From NCBI GenBank assembly GCA_022779365.1, contig JALFSI010000025.1, positions 11,179 to 75,178 of the forward strand: a stretch of DNA of 64,000 bases, given 5' to 3'. Position 1 is the first letter of the stretch. Each line of letters starts with the position of its first letter. The notes under the pieces were generated by a model. It did not search any database. It was not told where the DNA came from and saw only the letters and a list, made by a program, of their open reading frames with translations. Shown here one piece after another: positions 33,842-42,049 of this stretch. The translations under genes and the position numbers were made by a program. The stretch comes from CAG-170 sp022779365. Lineage in GTDB: Bacteria > Bacillota > Clostridia > Oscillospirales > Oscillospiraceae.

Positions 33842-34438
33842 TCAGTTCGCGACCTTGACCATCGCGAACCGCACGACCTTATCGCCGAGCGTAAAGCCCT
33901 TCTGGAACACCTCGGCGATCACATTCTCGCCCAGCGCCTCATCCTCGCAGTGCATCACCGCGTTGTGCAGCGTCGGATCGAACGTCTCGCCCGCCGCGCC
34001 GAACACCTTCACGCCCAGCGCCTCAAAAACGCCCGTGAGCTGATTCATCGTCATCTCCACGCCCTTTTTGAACGCCTCGTCGGTGGTCTGCTGGGAGAGT
34101 GCCCGCTCGAGATTGTCGTATACCGGCAGGAATTTTTCCACCGTCGCCGCGCGCGCGTCGGCATAAATGCCGTCCTTTTCGCGCTGCGAGCGCTTGCGGA
34201 AATTATCATATTCCGCCGCCAGCCGCAGATAGCCGTCATGCTCGGCTGCGAGCTTCTGCTCCGCCTCGCGCAGCTTTTCATCCGCGCCCGACTTGTGCTT
34301 GGACGGCTTTTCGGGCTTTTCCGGCTTTTCAGCCTTTGCCGTCTCCGCCTTGTCCGCAGCCGCTTCCGGCTGCTGCTCGGTCTTTTCCGCCTCTTCGGCT
34401 GCGGCCTCGGCCGCTTTCTTTTTTGTATCTTCGCTCAT
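33842..34438 (-). CDS. grpE: Nucleotide exchange factor GrpE
   Basis: 198 residues: an acidic, Glu/Ala/Lys-rich N-terminal coiled coil (about 1-90) then the conserved LRLAAEYDNFRKRSQREKDG segment and the C-terminal beta domain (LGDKVVRFAMVKVAN). Exchanges ADP from DnaK. Second gene of the heat-shock operon, 5 nt from hrcA. Confidence 0.95.
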   Translation of the reverse strand: MSEDTKKKAAEAAAEEAEKTEQQPEAAADKAETAKAEKPEKPEKPSKHKSGADEKLREAEQKLAAEHDGYLRLAAEYDNFRKRSQREKDGIYADARAATVEKFLPVYDNLERALSQQTTDEAFKKGVEMTMNQLTGVFEALGVKVFGAAGETFDPTLHNAVMHCEDEALGENVIAEVFQKGFTLGDKVVRFAMVKVAN

Positions 34439-34443
34439 AGTAT

Positions 34444-35523
34444 CTATGCCTCCGGGTCTTTTTCATGGTCGCCGCCTGCGGGCGGCAGTGCGGCGTCGCC
34501 GGGCTTCTGGAACATCCTGCCGAGATTCTCGGCAAAGTAGCTCAGCCGTGCGGTGATCTGCGCGTAATCCATACGCGTCGGACCGACCACGCCGATCATG
34601 CCCTGCATCCCGTCGCCGATGTCGAACTTCGTCATCACAACGCTGGTGTCCTTCAGCTCCGCCGCGATGTTTTCAGGACCGACCAAGATCTGCGTCCCGC
34701 TTCCGCCGGCAAGCGCCGGCAGGTTCGTGACGATGTCCTCATCGAGCGACGCCAGCACCGTCTGCGCCTTGTCAACATCCCGGTATTCCGGCTGCGCCAG
34801 CAGCTTTGCCTGCCCGGTCATGTACACCTCGCCGGGCTTCTCGCGCAGCAGCTCCAAAAGGAACTCCGCCGCCAGCGGAACAAGCGGCGCAGCCGTCCCC
34901 GCCGCGCGGGTGATGCGCGTGAGCACGTCGGGCGTTACGCCCTCCGCCGAAAGCCCCGTCAGCGATGCGTTGAGCAGCGCCGCGAGCGTGTGCAGATCCT
35001 GTTCGTTAATTTCCAGCGGCAGGCGGATGAGCTTGTTTTTGACCTGATTGCTGTCCAGCATCACGATCAAAATGATGCTCTCAGGACCAGCCTGAATGAG
35101 GTCAAAGCGCTGCGCCGTCACAGGCTTTGCCGGTGCGGCAAGCGCGTAGGCAGGCAGATTCGTGAGCTTGGAGACGAGCTTGCCGACCTGGGAAATGACC
35201 TGATCGACCTGCTGCATCTTGCCCTCAAACGCCTGATTGATCGACCGCGTCTCCTCGACCGACAGCCGGTACTCCTGCATCAGCTCATCCACATAGAACC
35301 GATACCCCGCCGCGGACGGCACGCGCCCGGCGGACGTGTGCGGCTGCTCCAGCAGCCCCAGCGCCGTGAGGTCCGCCATCTCGTTGCGGATGGTCGCCGA
35401 GGAAAAATCCATCCCCGGCATCGCGGCGATCGCCTTAGAGCCTACCGGCTCGGCGGTACGGACGTAGCTGTCCACGATCGCGCGCAGGATCTTCTTCTTG
35501 CGCTCTGAAAGCTCCAAGCTCAT
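34444..35523 (-). CDS. hrcA: Heat-inducible transcription repressor HrcA
   Basis: 359 residues (a longer form starting at 35544 has no ribosome binding site; GGAGG is only 2 nt before ATG 35523 and 8 nt before an in-frame TTG at 35517). The winged helix-turn-helix has AEPVGSKAIA and FSSATIRNEMADLTALGLLEQPHTSAGRVPS. Binds CIRCE and represses its own operon; activity depends on GroE in known systems. First gene of hrcA-grpE-dnaK-dnaJ. Confidence 0.95.
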   Translation of the reverse strand: MSLELSERKKKILRAIVDSYVRTAEPVGSKAIAAMPGMDFSSATIRNEMADLTALGLLEQPHTSAGRVPSAAGYRFYVDELMQEYRLSVEETRSINQAFEGKMQQVDQVISQVGKLVSKLTNLPAYALAAPAKPVTAQRFDLIQAGPESIILIVMLDSNQVKNKLIRLPLEINEQDLHTLAALLNASLTGLSAEGVTPDVLTRITRAAGTAAPLVPLAAEFLLELLREKPGEVYMTGQAKLLAQPEYRDVDKAQTVLASLDEDIVTNLPALAGGSGTQILVGPENIAAELKDTSVVMTKFDIGDGMQGMIGVVGPTRMDYAQITARLSYFAENLGRMFQKPGDAALPPAGGDHEKDPEA

Positions 35524-35547
35524 CGCCTCCCCGGTTCGTTTCATGAT

Positions 35548-35574
35548 TTAGCACTCATCATCCCTGAGTGCTAA
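35548..35574. promoter_or_regulatory. CIRCE operator
   Basis: A perfect TTAGCACTC-N9-GAGTGCTAA, the HrcA binding site, overlapping the predicted transcription start of the hrcA operon. Confidence 0.97.
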
Positions 35575-35578
35575 ACGC

Positions 35579-35607
35579 AGTGTACCACCAACCTTTCGCA
35601 AAGTCAA
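35579..35607 (-). promoter_or_regulatory. Sigma-A promoter of the heat-shock operon
   Basis: TTGACT (35602-35607) and TACACT (35579-35584) on the minus strand, 17 nt apart, directly upstream of CIRCE. Confidence 0.85.
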
Positions 35608-35669
35608 TACCTTACATTGTGAATTATTTGTAAATCTATACATTCCCGCAAAAACCACCCCAATTGCAT

Positions 35670-35693
35670 AGGGGGCGGGGTTCTGCCCCGCCC
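35670..35693. repeat. Family C short palindromic repeat
   Basis: GGGGGCGGGGTTCTGCCCCG element with the family C core, between hrcA promoter and the next terminator. Confidence 0.72.
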
Positions 35694-35760
35694 GCGCAGG
35701 ACACAATTGCAAACCCGCACAATGAACGGCAGCAACGTAAAACGTCCTGTAGGGGCATAC

Positions 35761-35792
35761 AAAAACCGGGAAGGCTTGCCTTCCCGGTTTTT
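35761..35792 (-). terminator. Terminator of the lipid kinase-transglutaminase operon
   Basis: AAAAACCGGGAAGGC pairs perfectly with GCCTTCCCGGTTTTT around a TT loop; T-tract present in the minus direction. It is 8 nt beyond the stop codon. Confidence 0.92.
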
Positions 35793-35799
35793 CTGCTTT

Positions 35800-37440
35800 T
35801 TATCCAGCCTGCATCTGCGTCAGTCTCCACAGGGCGCAGATCGCCTGTTCTCTGGTCAGCTTCGCTTTGGGGGCGAACCTGCCGCTGCCTGTGCCCTGCA
35901 TGAGCCCCGCCTCATACGCCCGGTCGCAGAAGCCCTGCGCCCAGTCGGCGATATTCGCGCGGTCGGAAAACGCGTGCTCGGGGGCGTCGGCGCTCTCGTC
36001 CAGCGCGTCATACATCGCGGCGAGACGGCAGAGGATCTTTGCCATCTGCTCGCGCGTGACGGCGGCGTCCGGCTGTAAGCTGCCGTCGCCAAAGCCGCTG
36101 ACCAGCCCGATGGACGCCAGATACTCCATATAATCGCCGTTTTCCGCCTCGTCGGTGTCGTCAAACGAAAAGCCGAGCTGCCGCAGCGCCGCGCGCGGCG
36201 CAGCCGTGACCATCGGATAGATCAGCTCCGCCAGCTCCCCGCGCGTGATCGGGTTCTGCAGCCCGGCGCACTGCGCGGCGGGCAGGAAGCCCGCAAGGTA
36301 AAACTCCGTCACCGTCTCCAGCGCCCAGCCGGACGCGCCCGTGAGATCGACCACCGTCACCGGGATCGTCGCGGGGATAATATCGCGGCTCGCCGCGCGC
36401 ACATTCAGCACGCAGTGCCCGGTTTTGAGCGCCGTGAGCATGCCGTCCTCCGCGACCGTCACGATCGACGGGTCGCTGGACGAGACACGCAGCGCCGCGC
36501 CGGGGCGCTCCTCCACGTCAAAGTGGAGCTGCACCGGCACGCCCTTGCGCACCATCAGCGTCACGAACGCCGCGCCGTCCAGCGTGATGCGCGCCCGCGC
36601 CCGCGCGGCGGGGTAGTCGCCCTGCGCCATCGGGTGCGCGCGCGAGAACGCTGCCTCCTTATAGCCCGTGCCGCGCGTGTGCTGCTGAAATTTTTCGCCG
36701 CCGCGCAGAAACCAGCTCCACGTCATCGCGCCGTCCTTTTCCTTGCACGCGTCCCACGTCACGTCGAGGCTGTACCATTTCCCGCCCAGCGCCACCAGAT
36801 TCCAGCCGTGCGAAACGCCGCCGGCGTAGCCGGTCACGACGCGGCAGGGGATGCCTTCTTGCAGGAGCAGCTCGCGCAGGAGCAGCGCATAGCCCTGACA
36901 GACCATTTTGCCCGTTTGCAGCCCGTCGTAGGCGGAAAAATTCTGAAGCTCGCCGTCGTAGATAAAGTGCGTGGCGACGTATTCATACAGCGCCAGCACC
37001 CGCTCAAACTCCGATAAACCATCGAGCTTCAGCCCCGCGCGGATCTCGCGGCAGGCGCTCACCACGCGCTGCTCTTCCTCGGCGGTCGTGAGATACTCGA
37101 TGCCGATGCGAAGCTGCCCGTCCTGCACGCCCGGGTCGAGCATTCGGATGTTCAGCACATCATATTCCGTCCGGCTGCCGTCGGCGGATTCGGCGGCGCA
37201 TTCGCGCAGCAGATCCACCAGCAGCGTCCCGTCTGTAAATTCCTCCAGACCGTCCGCCGGCAGCGTCACAAGCGTCTGCCGCGCAGCCAGACCCTCCAGC
37301 AGCGCGCCTTTGAGCGTATCGCGCGGCGCGGGCGCAGGGGCTTTCTGCGCAAGCGTTCCCACGCTCAGCGTGAGCAAAATCGCCAGCAGCAGCGCCAGCC
37401 GCCGGACGGCGCGGGATGTTTTTATGGTCGTTTCCTTCAT
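35800..37440 (-). CDS. Exported transglutaminase-like protein with Ig and SLH domains
   Basis: 546 residues. Signal peptide at 1-31. Transglutaminase-like core with the triad C181 (MVCQGYA), H211 (GVSHGWNLV) and D226 (YSLDVTWD). A bacterial Ig-like (BIG2) domain follows (SSDPSIVTVAEDGML ... VLNVRA, about 320-370) and three SLH domains fill about 390-545, anchoring it to the wall. Start ATG 37440 is 11 nt downstream of the lipid kinase stop; a proper ribosome binding site is weak. Likely a cell-wall cross-linking or peptidase enzyme; substrate unknown. Confidence 0.88.
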   Translation of the reverse strand: MKETTIKTSRAVRRLALLLAILLTLSVGTLAQKAPAPAPRDTLKGALLEGLAARQTLVTLPADGLEEFTDGTLLVDLLRECAAESADGSRTEYDVLNIRMLDPGVQDGQLRIGIEYLTTAEEEQRVVSACREIRAGLKLDGLSEFERVLALYEYVATHFIYDGELQNFSAYDGLQTGKMVCQGYALLLRELLLQEGIPCRVVTGYAGGVSHGWNLVALGGKWYSLDVTWDACKEKDGAMTWSWFLRGGEKFQQHTRGTGYKEAAFSRAHPMAQGDYPAARARARITLDGAAFVTLMVRKGVPVQLHFDVEERPGAALRVSSSDPSIVTVAEDGMLTALKTGHCVLNVRAASRDIIPATIPVTVVDLTGASGWALETVTEFYLAGFLPAAQCAGLQNPITRGELAELIYPMVTAAPRAALRQLGFSFDDTDEAENGDYMEYLASIGLVSGFGDGSLQPDAAVTREQMAKILCRLAAMYDALDESADAPEHAFSDRANIADWAQGFCDRAYEAGLMQGTGSGRFAPKAKLTREQAICALWRLTQMQAG

Positions 37441-37451
37441 CGTCGGTTCTC

Positions 37452-38348
37452 TTAATTGGGCACAATAATTTCCAGCGCCTGCTGGTGCATCCTGACCTCG
37501 ACCTCGTTGTATTCTCCGCCGTATTCGCCGTCCACCGTCCACGCGACCTTTTCGTCAAAGCGGAAGCGGATGCGATCGGTGCGGCGGAAGATAAATTCCT
37601 TCTCGTTCTGGAACTCATAGCGCAGCAGATGCGTCGCCACGCTGTGAAAATCCAGCAGATTCTTAATGTCGCGGATGAGCACGACCTCCGCCTGCCCGTC
37701 GTCCAGCGCGATGCCGAGCGTGCCGCTCGGCGCCTTGAAGCCGCCCACGCTCATCGTGCTGCAAACCAGCCCGTCGAGAATGTCCGCCTCAAGCTCCTCG
37801 CCGTTTACCTCGCAGTGCGCGTGCACCGCGTGCACATCGCCCAGCGCCTTCACGCCGTTGAAGAAATACGCAAGCCGCCCCAGCACGCGCTTATCCTCCT
37901 GCGGGGTCTCATACGGCACGCCCGTAAACAGCCCGAACGCCGCAACATAGGCAAAATAGCGCTTGCCGAGCTGCCCGATGTCCATATGAAACGATTTTCC
38001 GTGCATAATATCCTGCGCCGCCGTCACGGGATCGCGCGAGAGCCCCAGCGTGGAGGCGACGTCGTTGACCGTGCCGCTGGGGATGTAGCCGAGCGGCGGA
38101 CGCTTTTCCAGCGCCATCATGCCGTTCACGGCTTCGTTGAGCGTCCCGTCGCCGCCGGTGCAGACGATGAGATCATAGTCCGCGCCCATCTCTTTGATGG
38201 TCTCGGTCAGGTCGCGCGGGGCGCGCGTGGGGTGCACCGTCACGTCGTAGCCGCCGATGGTGAACACCTGCAAAACCTCCATGAGGCTGCTGCGGATCTC
38301 GGCGTGCCCGGCGTTGGGATTGACGAAAAACAGCAGTTTGCGTCTCAT
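37452..38348 (-). CDS. YegS/DgkB-type lipid kinase
   Basis: 298 residues of the diacylglycerol kinase-like family. The nucleotide loop GGDGTLNEAVNG is near residue 64, NPNAGH near 11, and SGTVNDVASTLG near 95. It would phosphorylate diacylglycerol or a related lipid at the membrane. First gene of a two-gene operon with the transglutaminase. Confidence 0.9.
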   Translation of the reverse strand: MRRKLLFFVNPNAGHAEIRSSLMEVLQVFTIGGYDVTVHPTRAPRDLTETIKEMGADYDLIVCTGGDGTLNEAVNGMMALEKRPPLGYIPSGTVNDVASTLGLSRDPVTAAQDIMHGKSFHMDIGQLGKRYFAYVAAFGLFTGVPYETPQEDKRVLGRLAYFFNGVKALGDVHAVHAHCEVNGEELEADILDGLVCSTMSVGGFKAPSGTLGIALDDGQAEVVLIRDIKNLLDFHSVATHLLRYEFQNEKEFIFRRTDRIRFRFDEKVAWTVDGEYGGEYNEVEVRMHQQALEIIVPN

Positions 38349-38371
38349 AAAAGTGCCTCCTGTGCAGTTTT

Positions 38372-39916
38372 TTACGGCTCGTCCGTGGCGGACGCGTCCG
38401 CATTGTCGGTCGTCTCGCTCTGCGCGGCTTCGGCTTCCGCCTGCGCCGCAGCGTTCTGCGCGCGGCTCTCCGCCAGCACGTCAAAGATCGCCGCCTGCGT
38501 CAGATCTTCGCTGAAGTCAAATTCGTCCATCGCATCCTGCTCCAGCTGCGAGGCGCGCTCGCGCTGCAGGTCCGCCTTCGCGGTCTCGTACCAGTACACC
38601 TGCTCCGACGCGGCGCAGAAATAGATGATGTGGTAGCCGTACTCGGTCTTCACGAGACCGTAATCGCCCGCATCGCGCCCGTCTTCGAAGCACCAGTCGT
38701 TGAACTCCGTGACCATCTGCCCCGGATACACGTTTTCATACAGCCCGCCGGAGGTCGCGCTGCCGTCGGCGGAGTATTCCTGCGCAAGCTCTCCGAAGCG
38801 CTCCTCGGTCTTATCGCCGGCCTCCCACTCCCGCAAAACCTCGTTCGCCTTCTGCTCGGCGGCTGTCCACGCCTCGTCGGAGTAATTGCCCTCTTCATCC
38901 TGCTCGCCCTCGGGCTGGATGAGGATGTGGCGGATGCTCACCATGGGCTTGTCGATCTTTTCCACGCGCTGCGCGGCATAGTCCTCCGCGTGCTCGTCAT
39001 AATACGCGGCGACGTCCGCGTCGGAGATCGCCTCCGCGTCCACGAGCGACTGGAGATACTCCGTCGTCAGCAGCAGCTTGCGGCAGAACTCCACATAGCC
39101 GTCCACGCTCGCCGACGGACCGAACACCGACCGGATATACGCGTCGCCGGAGTCATAGCCGAAATACGCCGCGCTCTGCTCGCAGGTGTCCTTGAGATCG
39201 GTGAGCTGCTGCTCGGAGTCCTCGCTGAGCTGGAAATCCGCCGCCTGCGCCTTCTGCGAGAGCGACGCGATGGACTGGAACATCTCCACGCCGCTGTTCA
39301 GCAGCATCTGCTGCCAGGTATTCTCGCCGTCGGGAGACATCTGATCCTCCAGCGCCTTCGTCTGATCCATCAGATACGCCATATACATCCCGTAGGCGTT
39401 CTGGAAGGAATAGTACTGATTCCAATAGTAGTAGGCGAGGTCGCGGTTCGTCAGCTCCTCGCTGCCGCACACCGCCACCACGCGCGCGAGCACCTCGTCG
39501 GTCAGCTCCTCCGCCGTGGCGGAATAGCTGACGGCGGGCTCGGCAGGCTCGGCGGCGTCGGCGCTGTCGGTATCTTCAGCGGGCTGCTCGGACGGCTGCA
39601 CCTCCTCCGCCGCAGGCGGCTCGGCGACCGGCGTTTCACCCTGCGCATTCTGCTTCAGGCGCGGGATGAGCAGGATCAGCGCCACCGCGACCACCGCGAT
39701 CGCCGCCGCCACAATGCCGATCAGCTTACCGTTCGGCTTCTTCGGCGCGCCGGACGCATTCCCTTCGGCAGCAGGCGCTGCCTCGGTCTTTTTTTCTTCC
39801 GCTGCCTCCGCAGCCGTCTCCTCCGCAGCGGTCTGCTCCGTCAGCGGCTTGCCGCAGTGCGGGCAAACCGCCGCGTTTTCGTCCTCCAGCGGCATCCCGC
39901 AGAACTTACAATCCAT
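38372..39916 (-). CDS. Membrane-anchored PpiC-type peptidyl-prolyl isomerase
   Basis: 514 residues. Zinc ribbon at the N-terminus (C3, C6, C18, C21), an acidic linker, a membrane helix at about 66-88, a second acidic linker, then a SurA/PrsA-like chaperone region and a parvulin domain (VSIRHILIQPEGEQDEEG ... SGGLYENVYPGQMV ... EYGYHIIYF). Would help fold exported proteins outside the membrane. Start at ATG 39916 has GGAAAG upstream; a GTG 9 nt earlier is possible. The zinc ribbon plus PpiC layout is found in Clostridia. Confidence 0.85.
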   Translation of the reverse strand: MDCKFCGMPLEDENAAVCPHCGKPLTEQTAAEETAAEAAEEKKTEAAPAAEGNASGAPKKPNGKLIGIVAAAIAVVAVALILLIPRLKQNAQGETPVAEPPAAEEVQPSEQPAEDTDSADAAEPAEPAVSYSATAEELTDEVLARVVAVCGSEELTNRDLAYYYWNQYYSFQNAYGMYMAYLMDQTKALEDQMSPDGENTWQQMLLNSGVEMFQSIASLSQKAQAADFQLSEDSEQQLTDLKDTCEQSAAYFGYDSGDAYIRSVFGPSASVDGYVEFCRKLLLTTEYLQSLVDAEAISDADVAAYYDEHAEDYAAQRVEKIDKPMVSIRHILIQPEGEQDEEGNYSDEAWTAAEQKANEVLREWEAGDKTEERFGELAQEYSADGSATSGGLYENVYPGQMVTEFNDWCFEDGRDAGDYGLVKTEYGYHIIYFCAASEQVYWYETAKADLQRERASQLEQDAMDEFDFSEDLTQAAIFDVLAESRAQNAAAQAEAEAAQSETTDNADASATDEP

Positions 39917-40040
39917 AAATTTCACACTTTCCGCGGCAAATGCCGCCTATATTCCCCCGGAGGGTGATTTGCGTATAGTTTAGCATAGAATTGTGACATT
40001 TTCAATACCGCAGGTTTTGACCGCGCCCCCCCATTGAGCC

Positions 40041-40069
40041 GTAGGGGCGGGGTTCTACCCCGCCCCTAC
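40041..40069. repeat. Family C short palindromic repeat
   Basis: GTAGGGGCGGGG and CCCCGCCCCTAC form a perfect hairpin. Confidence 0.85.
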
Positions 40070-40108
40070 GGCAAATTTGGCAGATTTTTTGCTGTGCTGC
40101 ACCCACGC

Positions 40109-40139
40109 AAAAACGCCCGGAGAGATATTTCCCCGGGCG
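40109..40139 (-). terminator. Minus-strand terminator beyond the sigma-like gene
   Basis: CGCCCGG (40114-40120) pairs with CCGGGCG (40133-40139) and the minus strand continues TTTTT. The 3' UTR from the sigma-like gene would be about 200 nt. Confidence 0.75.
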
Positions 40140-40181
40140 AAACGATTCTTTTTTATGATCCACCAATTTTCGACGGACTTT

Positions 40182-40321
40182 GCGCATTCCATCTGCTAGG
40201 ATGTACACGCAGCTTATCCAATGCGAGCGCACTTCATATCCCCGGCGGCGCGCCCCATCTGCGCGCCGCCACCCACAACCCTGGTCCCTGACTGCGCTCG
40301 CGGTCAGGGACGCCTTTTTTT
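40182..40321 (+). ncRNA. Candidate structured RNA
   Basis: Three consecutive hairpins and no reading frame: CGCATT/AATGCG (40183-40188 with 40220-40225) enclosing CTGC/GCAG; GGCGGCGCG/CGCGCCGCC (40244-40270); and GTCCCTGAC/GTCAGGGAC (40284-40311) followed by seven T residues, an intrinsic terminator on the plus strand. No plus-strand gene follows for 800 nt, so it is not an obvious leader. I found no convincing plus-strand promoter and recognise no RNA family. Confidence 0.45.
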
Positions 40322-40345
40322 GCCGGATCTTTTGGCGAAAGGATC

Positions 40346-40588
40346 TCAGTATTTCAGGAATCTGCGCAGCTGCCGCTCGGCGCGCTGGAGCGTGCGGCAG
40401 ACCGTGGATTTGTTCACGCCGTACTCGCGCGCGAGCGTGGGGATGTTTTTGCGCGCCAGATAGTAGTCCTGCAATACGCGGCGCTGCTTGTCGGTCAGCT
40501 CGTTGTCGATCACGTTCTGCACGCGCTCAAGCAGCATCTGCCGGCTCATGCGCGGGCCGCAGTAGCCGTCATAGGCGATATTTTTCAT
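40346..40588 (-). CDS. Sigma-70 region-4-like DNA-binding protein
   Basis: 80 residues. The segment ELTDKQRRVLQDYYLARKNI plus LAREYGVNKSTVCRTLQRAE is a sigma-70 region-4-type helix-turn-helix; no region 2 is present. Such stand-alone proteins control late genes in phage-derived elements (PBSX Xpf is a known case). It overlaps the previous small gene by 20 nt and ends the three-gene operon that faces an Xre-type gene. The target operon could be the phage-like operon at 9.7-22.2 kb; that is inference. Confidence 0.78.
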   Translation of the reverse strand: MKNIAYDGYCGPRMSRQMLLERVQNVIDNELTDKQRRVLQDYYLARKNIPTLAREYGVNKSTVCRTLQRAERQLRRFLKY

Positions 40589-40802
40589 CCCGCCAATAGC
40601 TCCTTTCGTAGTAATGCTCGGTCAGGTCCGCCAGCTCGTTCATCTGCTGGAGCATCTGCCCGAGCACGAGCTTGCGCCGCGAGAGCCAGAAGCGCTCGTG
40701 CTCGTCCGTCGCGACCTTTTCGCGCTGCCGCAGCTCGCGCAGCCTCTGCCGGATCGGCTGCGCCGCGGCGCGGTAGTCGTTCGATAATTCGCGCAGCGTC
40801 AT
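40569..40802 (-). CDS. Small helical protein of unknown function
   Basis: 77 residues, rich in Arg, Glu, Gln and Leu, predicted helical coiled coil (about 15-65). It overlaps the zinc-finger gene by 4 nt and the sigma-like gene by 20 nt. No family recognised; conserved pairing with the sigma-like gene would suggest a cofactor. Confidence 0.65.
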   Translation of the reverse strand: MTLRELSNDYRAAAQPIRQRLRELRQREKVATDEHERFWLSRRKLVLGQMLQQMNELADLTEHYYERSYWRDEKYRL

Positions 40803-40981
40803 GGCATACGGCGCGGCATCGCCACGCGCAGCTCGCCGATAAAATAGCTCCGCGCGAATGCCGGCAGGCAGTCCCGGCAGACCGCGCGCCCGTCCGGCTC
40901 ATAATAGCTCTCGCCCGCGTAAATTTCCCCGCCGCACAGGCTGCACCACCGCGCGACCACGTCCTCCGGCGCGTCCGGCAT
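40799..40981 (-). CDS. Small zinc-finger protein
   Basis: 60 residues with C13, C16, C35 and C38, a zinc ribbon or treble clef. The ATG at 40981 has no ribosome binding site; GGAGGGG sits 5 nt before an in-frame ACG at 41008, which would extend the protein by nine residues (TNAKQPKPY). Possibly a rare start or a start-codon mutation. First gene of the sigma-like operon. Confidence 0.65.
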   Translation of the reverse strand: MPDAPEDVVARWCSLCGGEIYAGESYYEPDGRAVCRDCLPAFARSYFIGELRVAMPRRMP

Positions 40982-41053
40982 ATACGGCTTTGGCTGCTTT
41001 GCGTTCGTAGTGACCCCTCCGTTTCGGAATGATTACCAAATATTTACATTTAG

Positions 41054-41082
41054 AGCATACTACACGAACTGTGTGATGTCAA
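41054..41082 (-). promoter_or_regulatory. Promoter and operator of the sigma-like operon
   Basis: TTGACA (41077-41082) and TATGCT (41054-41059) on the minus strand with 17 nt between. The dyad TACAC (41061-41065) / GTGTA (41083-41087) overlaps it and could be bound by the facing Xre-type protein. Confidence 0.72.
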
Positions 41083-41123
41083 GTGTAAAATTACAAATTT
41101 TAGGAAATCAGGAGGACGAGGAC

Positions 41124-41468
41124 ATGATCGGAGCACGGATCGCCGCGCTGCGGCGGCAGAAAAAACTCAGCCAGCAGGCGCTGGCGCGGCAGGTGGGCGT
41201 GAGCGCGAGCGCGATCGGGATGTACGAACAGGGGCGGCGCGAGCCGGACTGCCAGACGCTGGTGAAGCTCGCGGCGGTGCTGGATGCGACGACGGATTTT
41301 CTGCTCACGGGGCAGGCGCAGCCGCGCGATTTCGCGGCGCTGTGCGAGCTCGCGCAGACGGCGCTGTCGCACCTCGACGGGCGCTTGACATTACAGGGAA
41401 CGGACGGCGAGAGCCGTCCGTTTGACGCGCGTGAGCTTGCGATGCTGCTGGCGGCGCTGCTCGGTTGA
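41124..41468 (+). CDS. Xre-family helix-turn-helix regulator
   Basis: 114 residues. HTH at about 3-58 (ARIAALRRQKKLSQQALARQ ... SASAIGMYEQGRREPD); the tail is helical with no peptidase motif. Start at 41124 follows AGGAGG; the longer frame has no support. It faces the zinc-finger/sigma-like operon across a 142-nt interval, the arrangement of a phage-type repressor with its control genes. Confidence 0.88.
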   Translation: MIGARIAALRRQKKLSQQALARQVGVSASAIGMYEQGRREPDCQTLVKLAAVLDATTDFLLTGQAQPRDFAALCELAQTALSHLDGRLTLQGTDGESRPFDARELAMLLAALLG

Positions 41469-41493
41469 CGCGGCGGCGGCGGTATATTACAAT
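41465..41493 (+). promoter_or_regulatory. Promoter of tadA
   Basis: TTGACG (41465-41470) and TACAAT (41488-41493), 17 nt apart; the -35 box overlaps the stop codon of the Xre gene. Confidence 0.7.
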
Positions 41494-41527
41494 GTAGAAA
41501 AAACGCAGAAATACGGGAGGGACGCGG

Positions 41528-41989
41528 ATGGACGACGAAAAATTCATGCGCGAGGCGCTGGCGCTGGCGCAGGCGGCGGCGGACGAGGGCGAGGTGCCGG
41601 TCGGCTGCGTGGTCGTGCGGGGCGAGGAGATCGTCGGGCGCGGGCGCAACCGCCGCGAGAGCGCGAAAAGCGCGCTGGCGCACGCCGAGATCGAAGCGAT
41701 CGCCGAGGCGTGCCGGAATCTTGGCGGCTGGCGGCTGTGGCAGTGCACGCTGTATGTGACGCTCGAGCCGTGCCCGATGTGTGCCGGCGCGATCATCAAC
41801 GCGCGCCTGCCGCGCGTGGTCTACGGCGCAAAAGAACCCACCAACGGCTGCTGCGGCTCGGCGGTCGATCTGTTCATGCTCCCATGCAGCCAAAAGCCGG
41901 AGCTCGTGCCGGGCGTGCTGGAAGAAGAATGCTCAGCCATGCTGAGCGCGTTTTTCAGAAGATTACGGGAAAAACGCAAAGCCGAATAA
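41528..41989 (+). CDS. tadA: tRNA adenosine(34) deaminase
   Basis: 153 residues. Converts A34 of tRNA-Arg(ACG) to inosine. Zinc ligands and general base: H52-A-E54 and C82-PM-C85 (PCPMC). Length usual. GGGAGG precedes the ATG. Terminator follows. Confidence 0.95.
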   Translation: MDDEKFMREALALAQAAADEGEVPVGCVVVRGEEIVGRGRNRRESAKSALAHAEIEAIAEACRNLGGWRLWQCTLYVTLEPCPMCAGAIINARLPRVVYGAKEPTNGCCGSAVDLFMLPCSQKPELVPGVLEEECSAMLSAFFRRLREKRKAE

Positions 41990-41995
41990 AAGCAA

Positions 41996-42023
41996 GGGCA
42001 GGGAGGATCCCCTGCCCATTTTT
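41996..42023 (+). terminator. Terminator of tadA
   Basis: GGGCAGGG pairs with CCCTGCCC, followed by ATTTTTG. Confidence 0.82.
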
Positions 42024-42049
42024 GCACCGCCCGACCGGGCGGCACCCTC

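Larger units (their letters stand above)
39917..40345. other. Gene-free interval with repeat, terminators and structured RNA
   Basis: 429 nt without a credible gene. Contains a family C repeat (40041-40069), a minus-strand terminator (40114-40139) and a hairpin-rich plus-strand stretch ending in a second terminator near 40321; the small open frame at 40002-40232 spans these and is rejected. Confidence 0.7.

Noticed and set aside
40002..40232. 76-codon minus-strand frame
   Set aside because: Runs through a strong terminator and a family C repeat; no ribosome site.
40182..40321. 6S, SRP, tmRNA or RNase P RNA identity for the structured stretch
   Set aside because: None of the conserved sequence motifs of these RNAs is visible.
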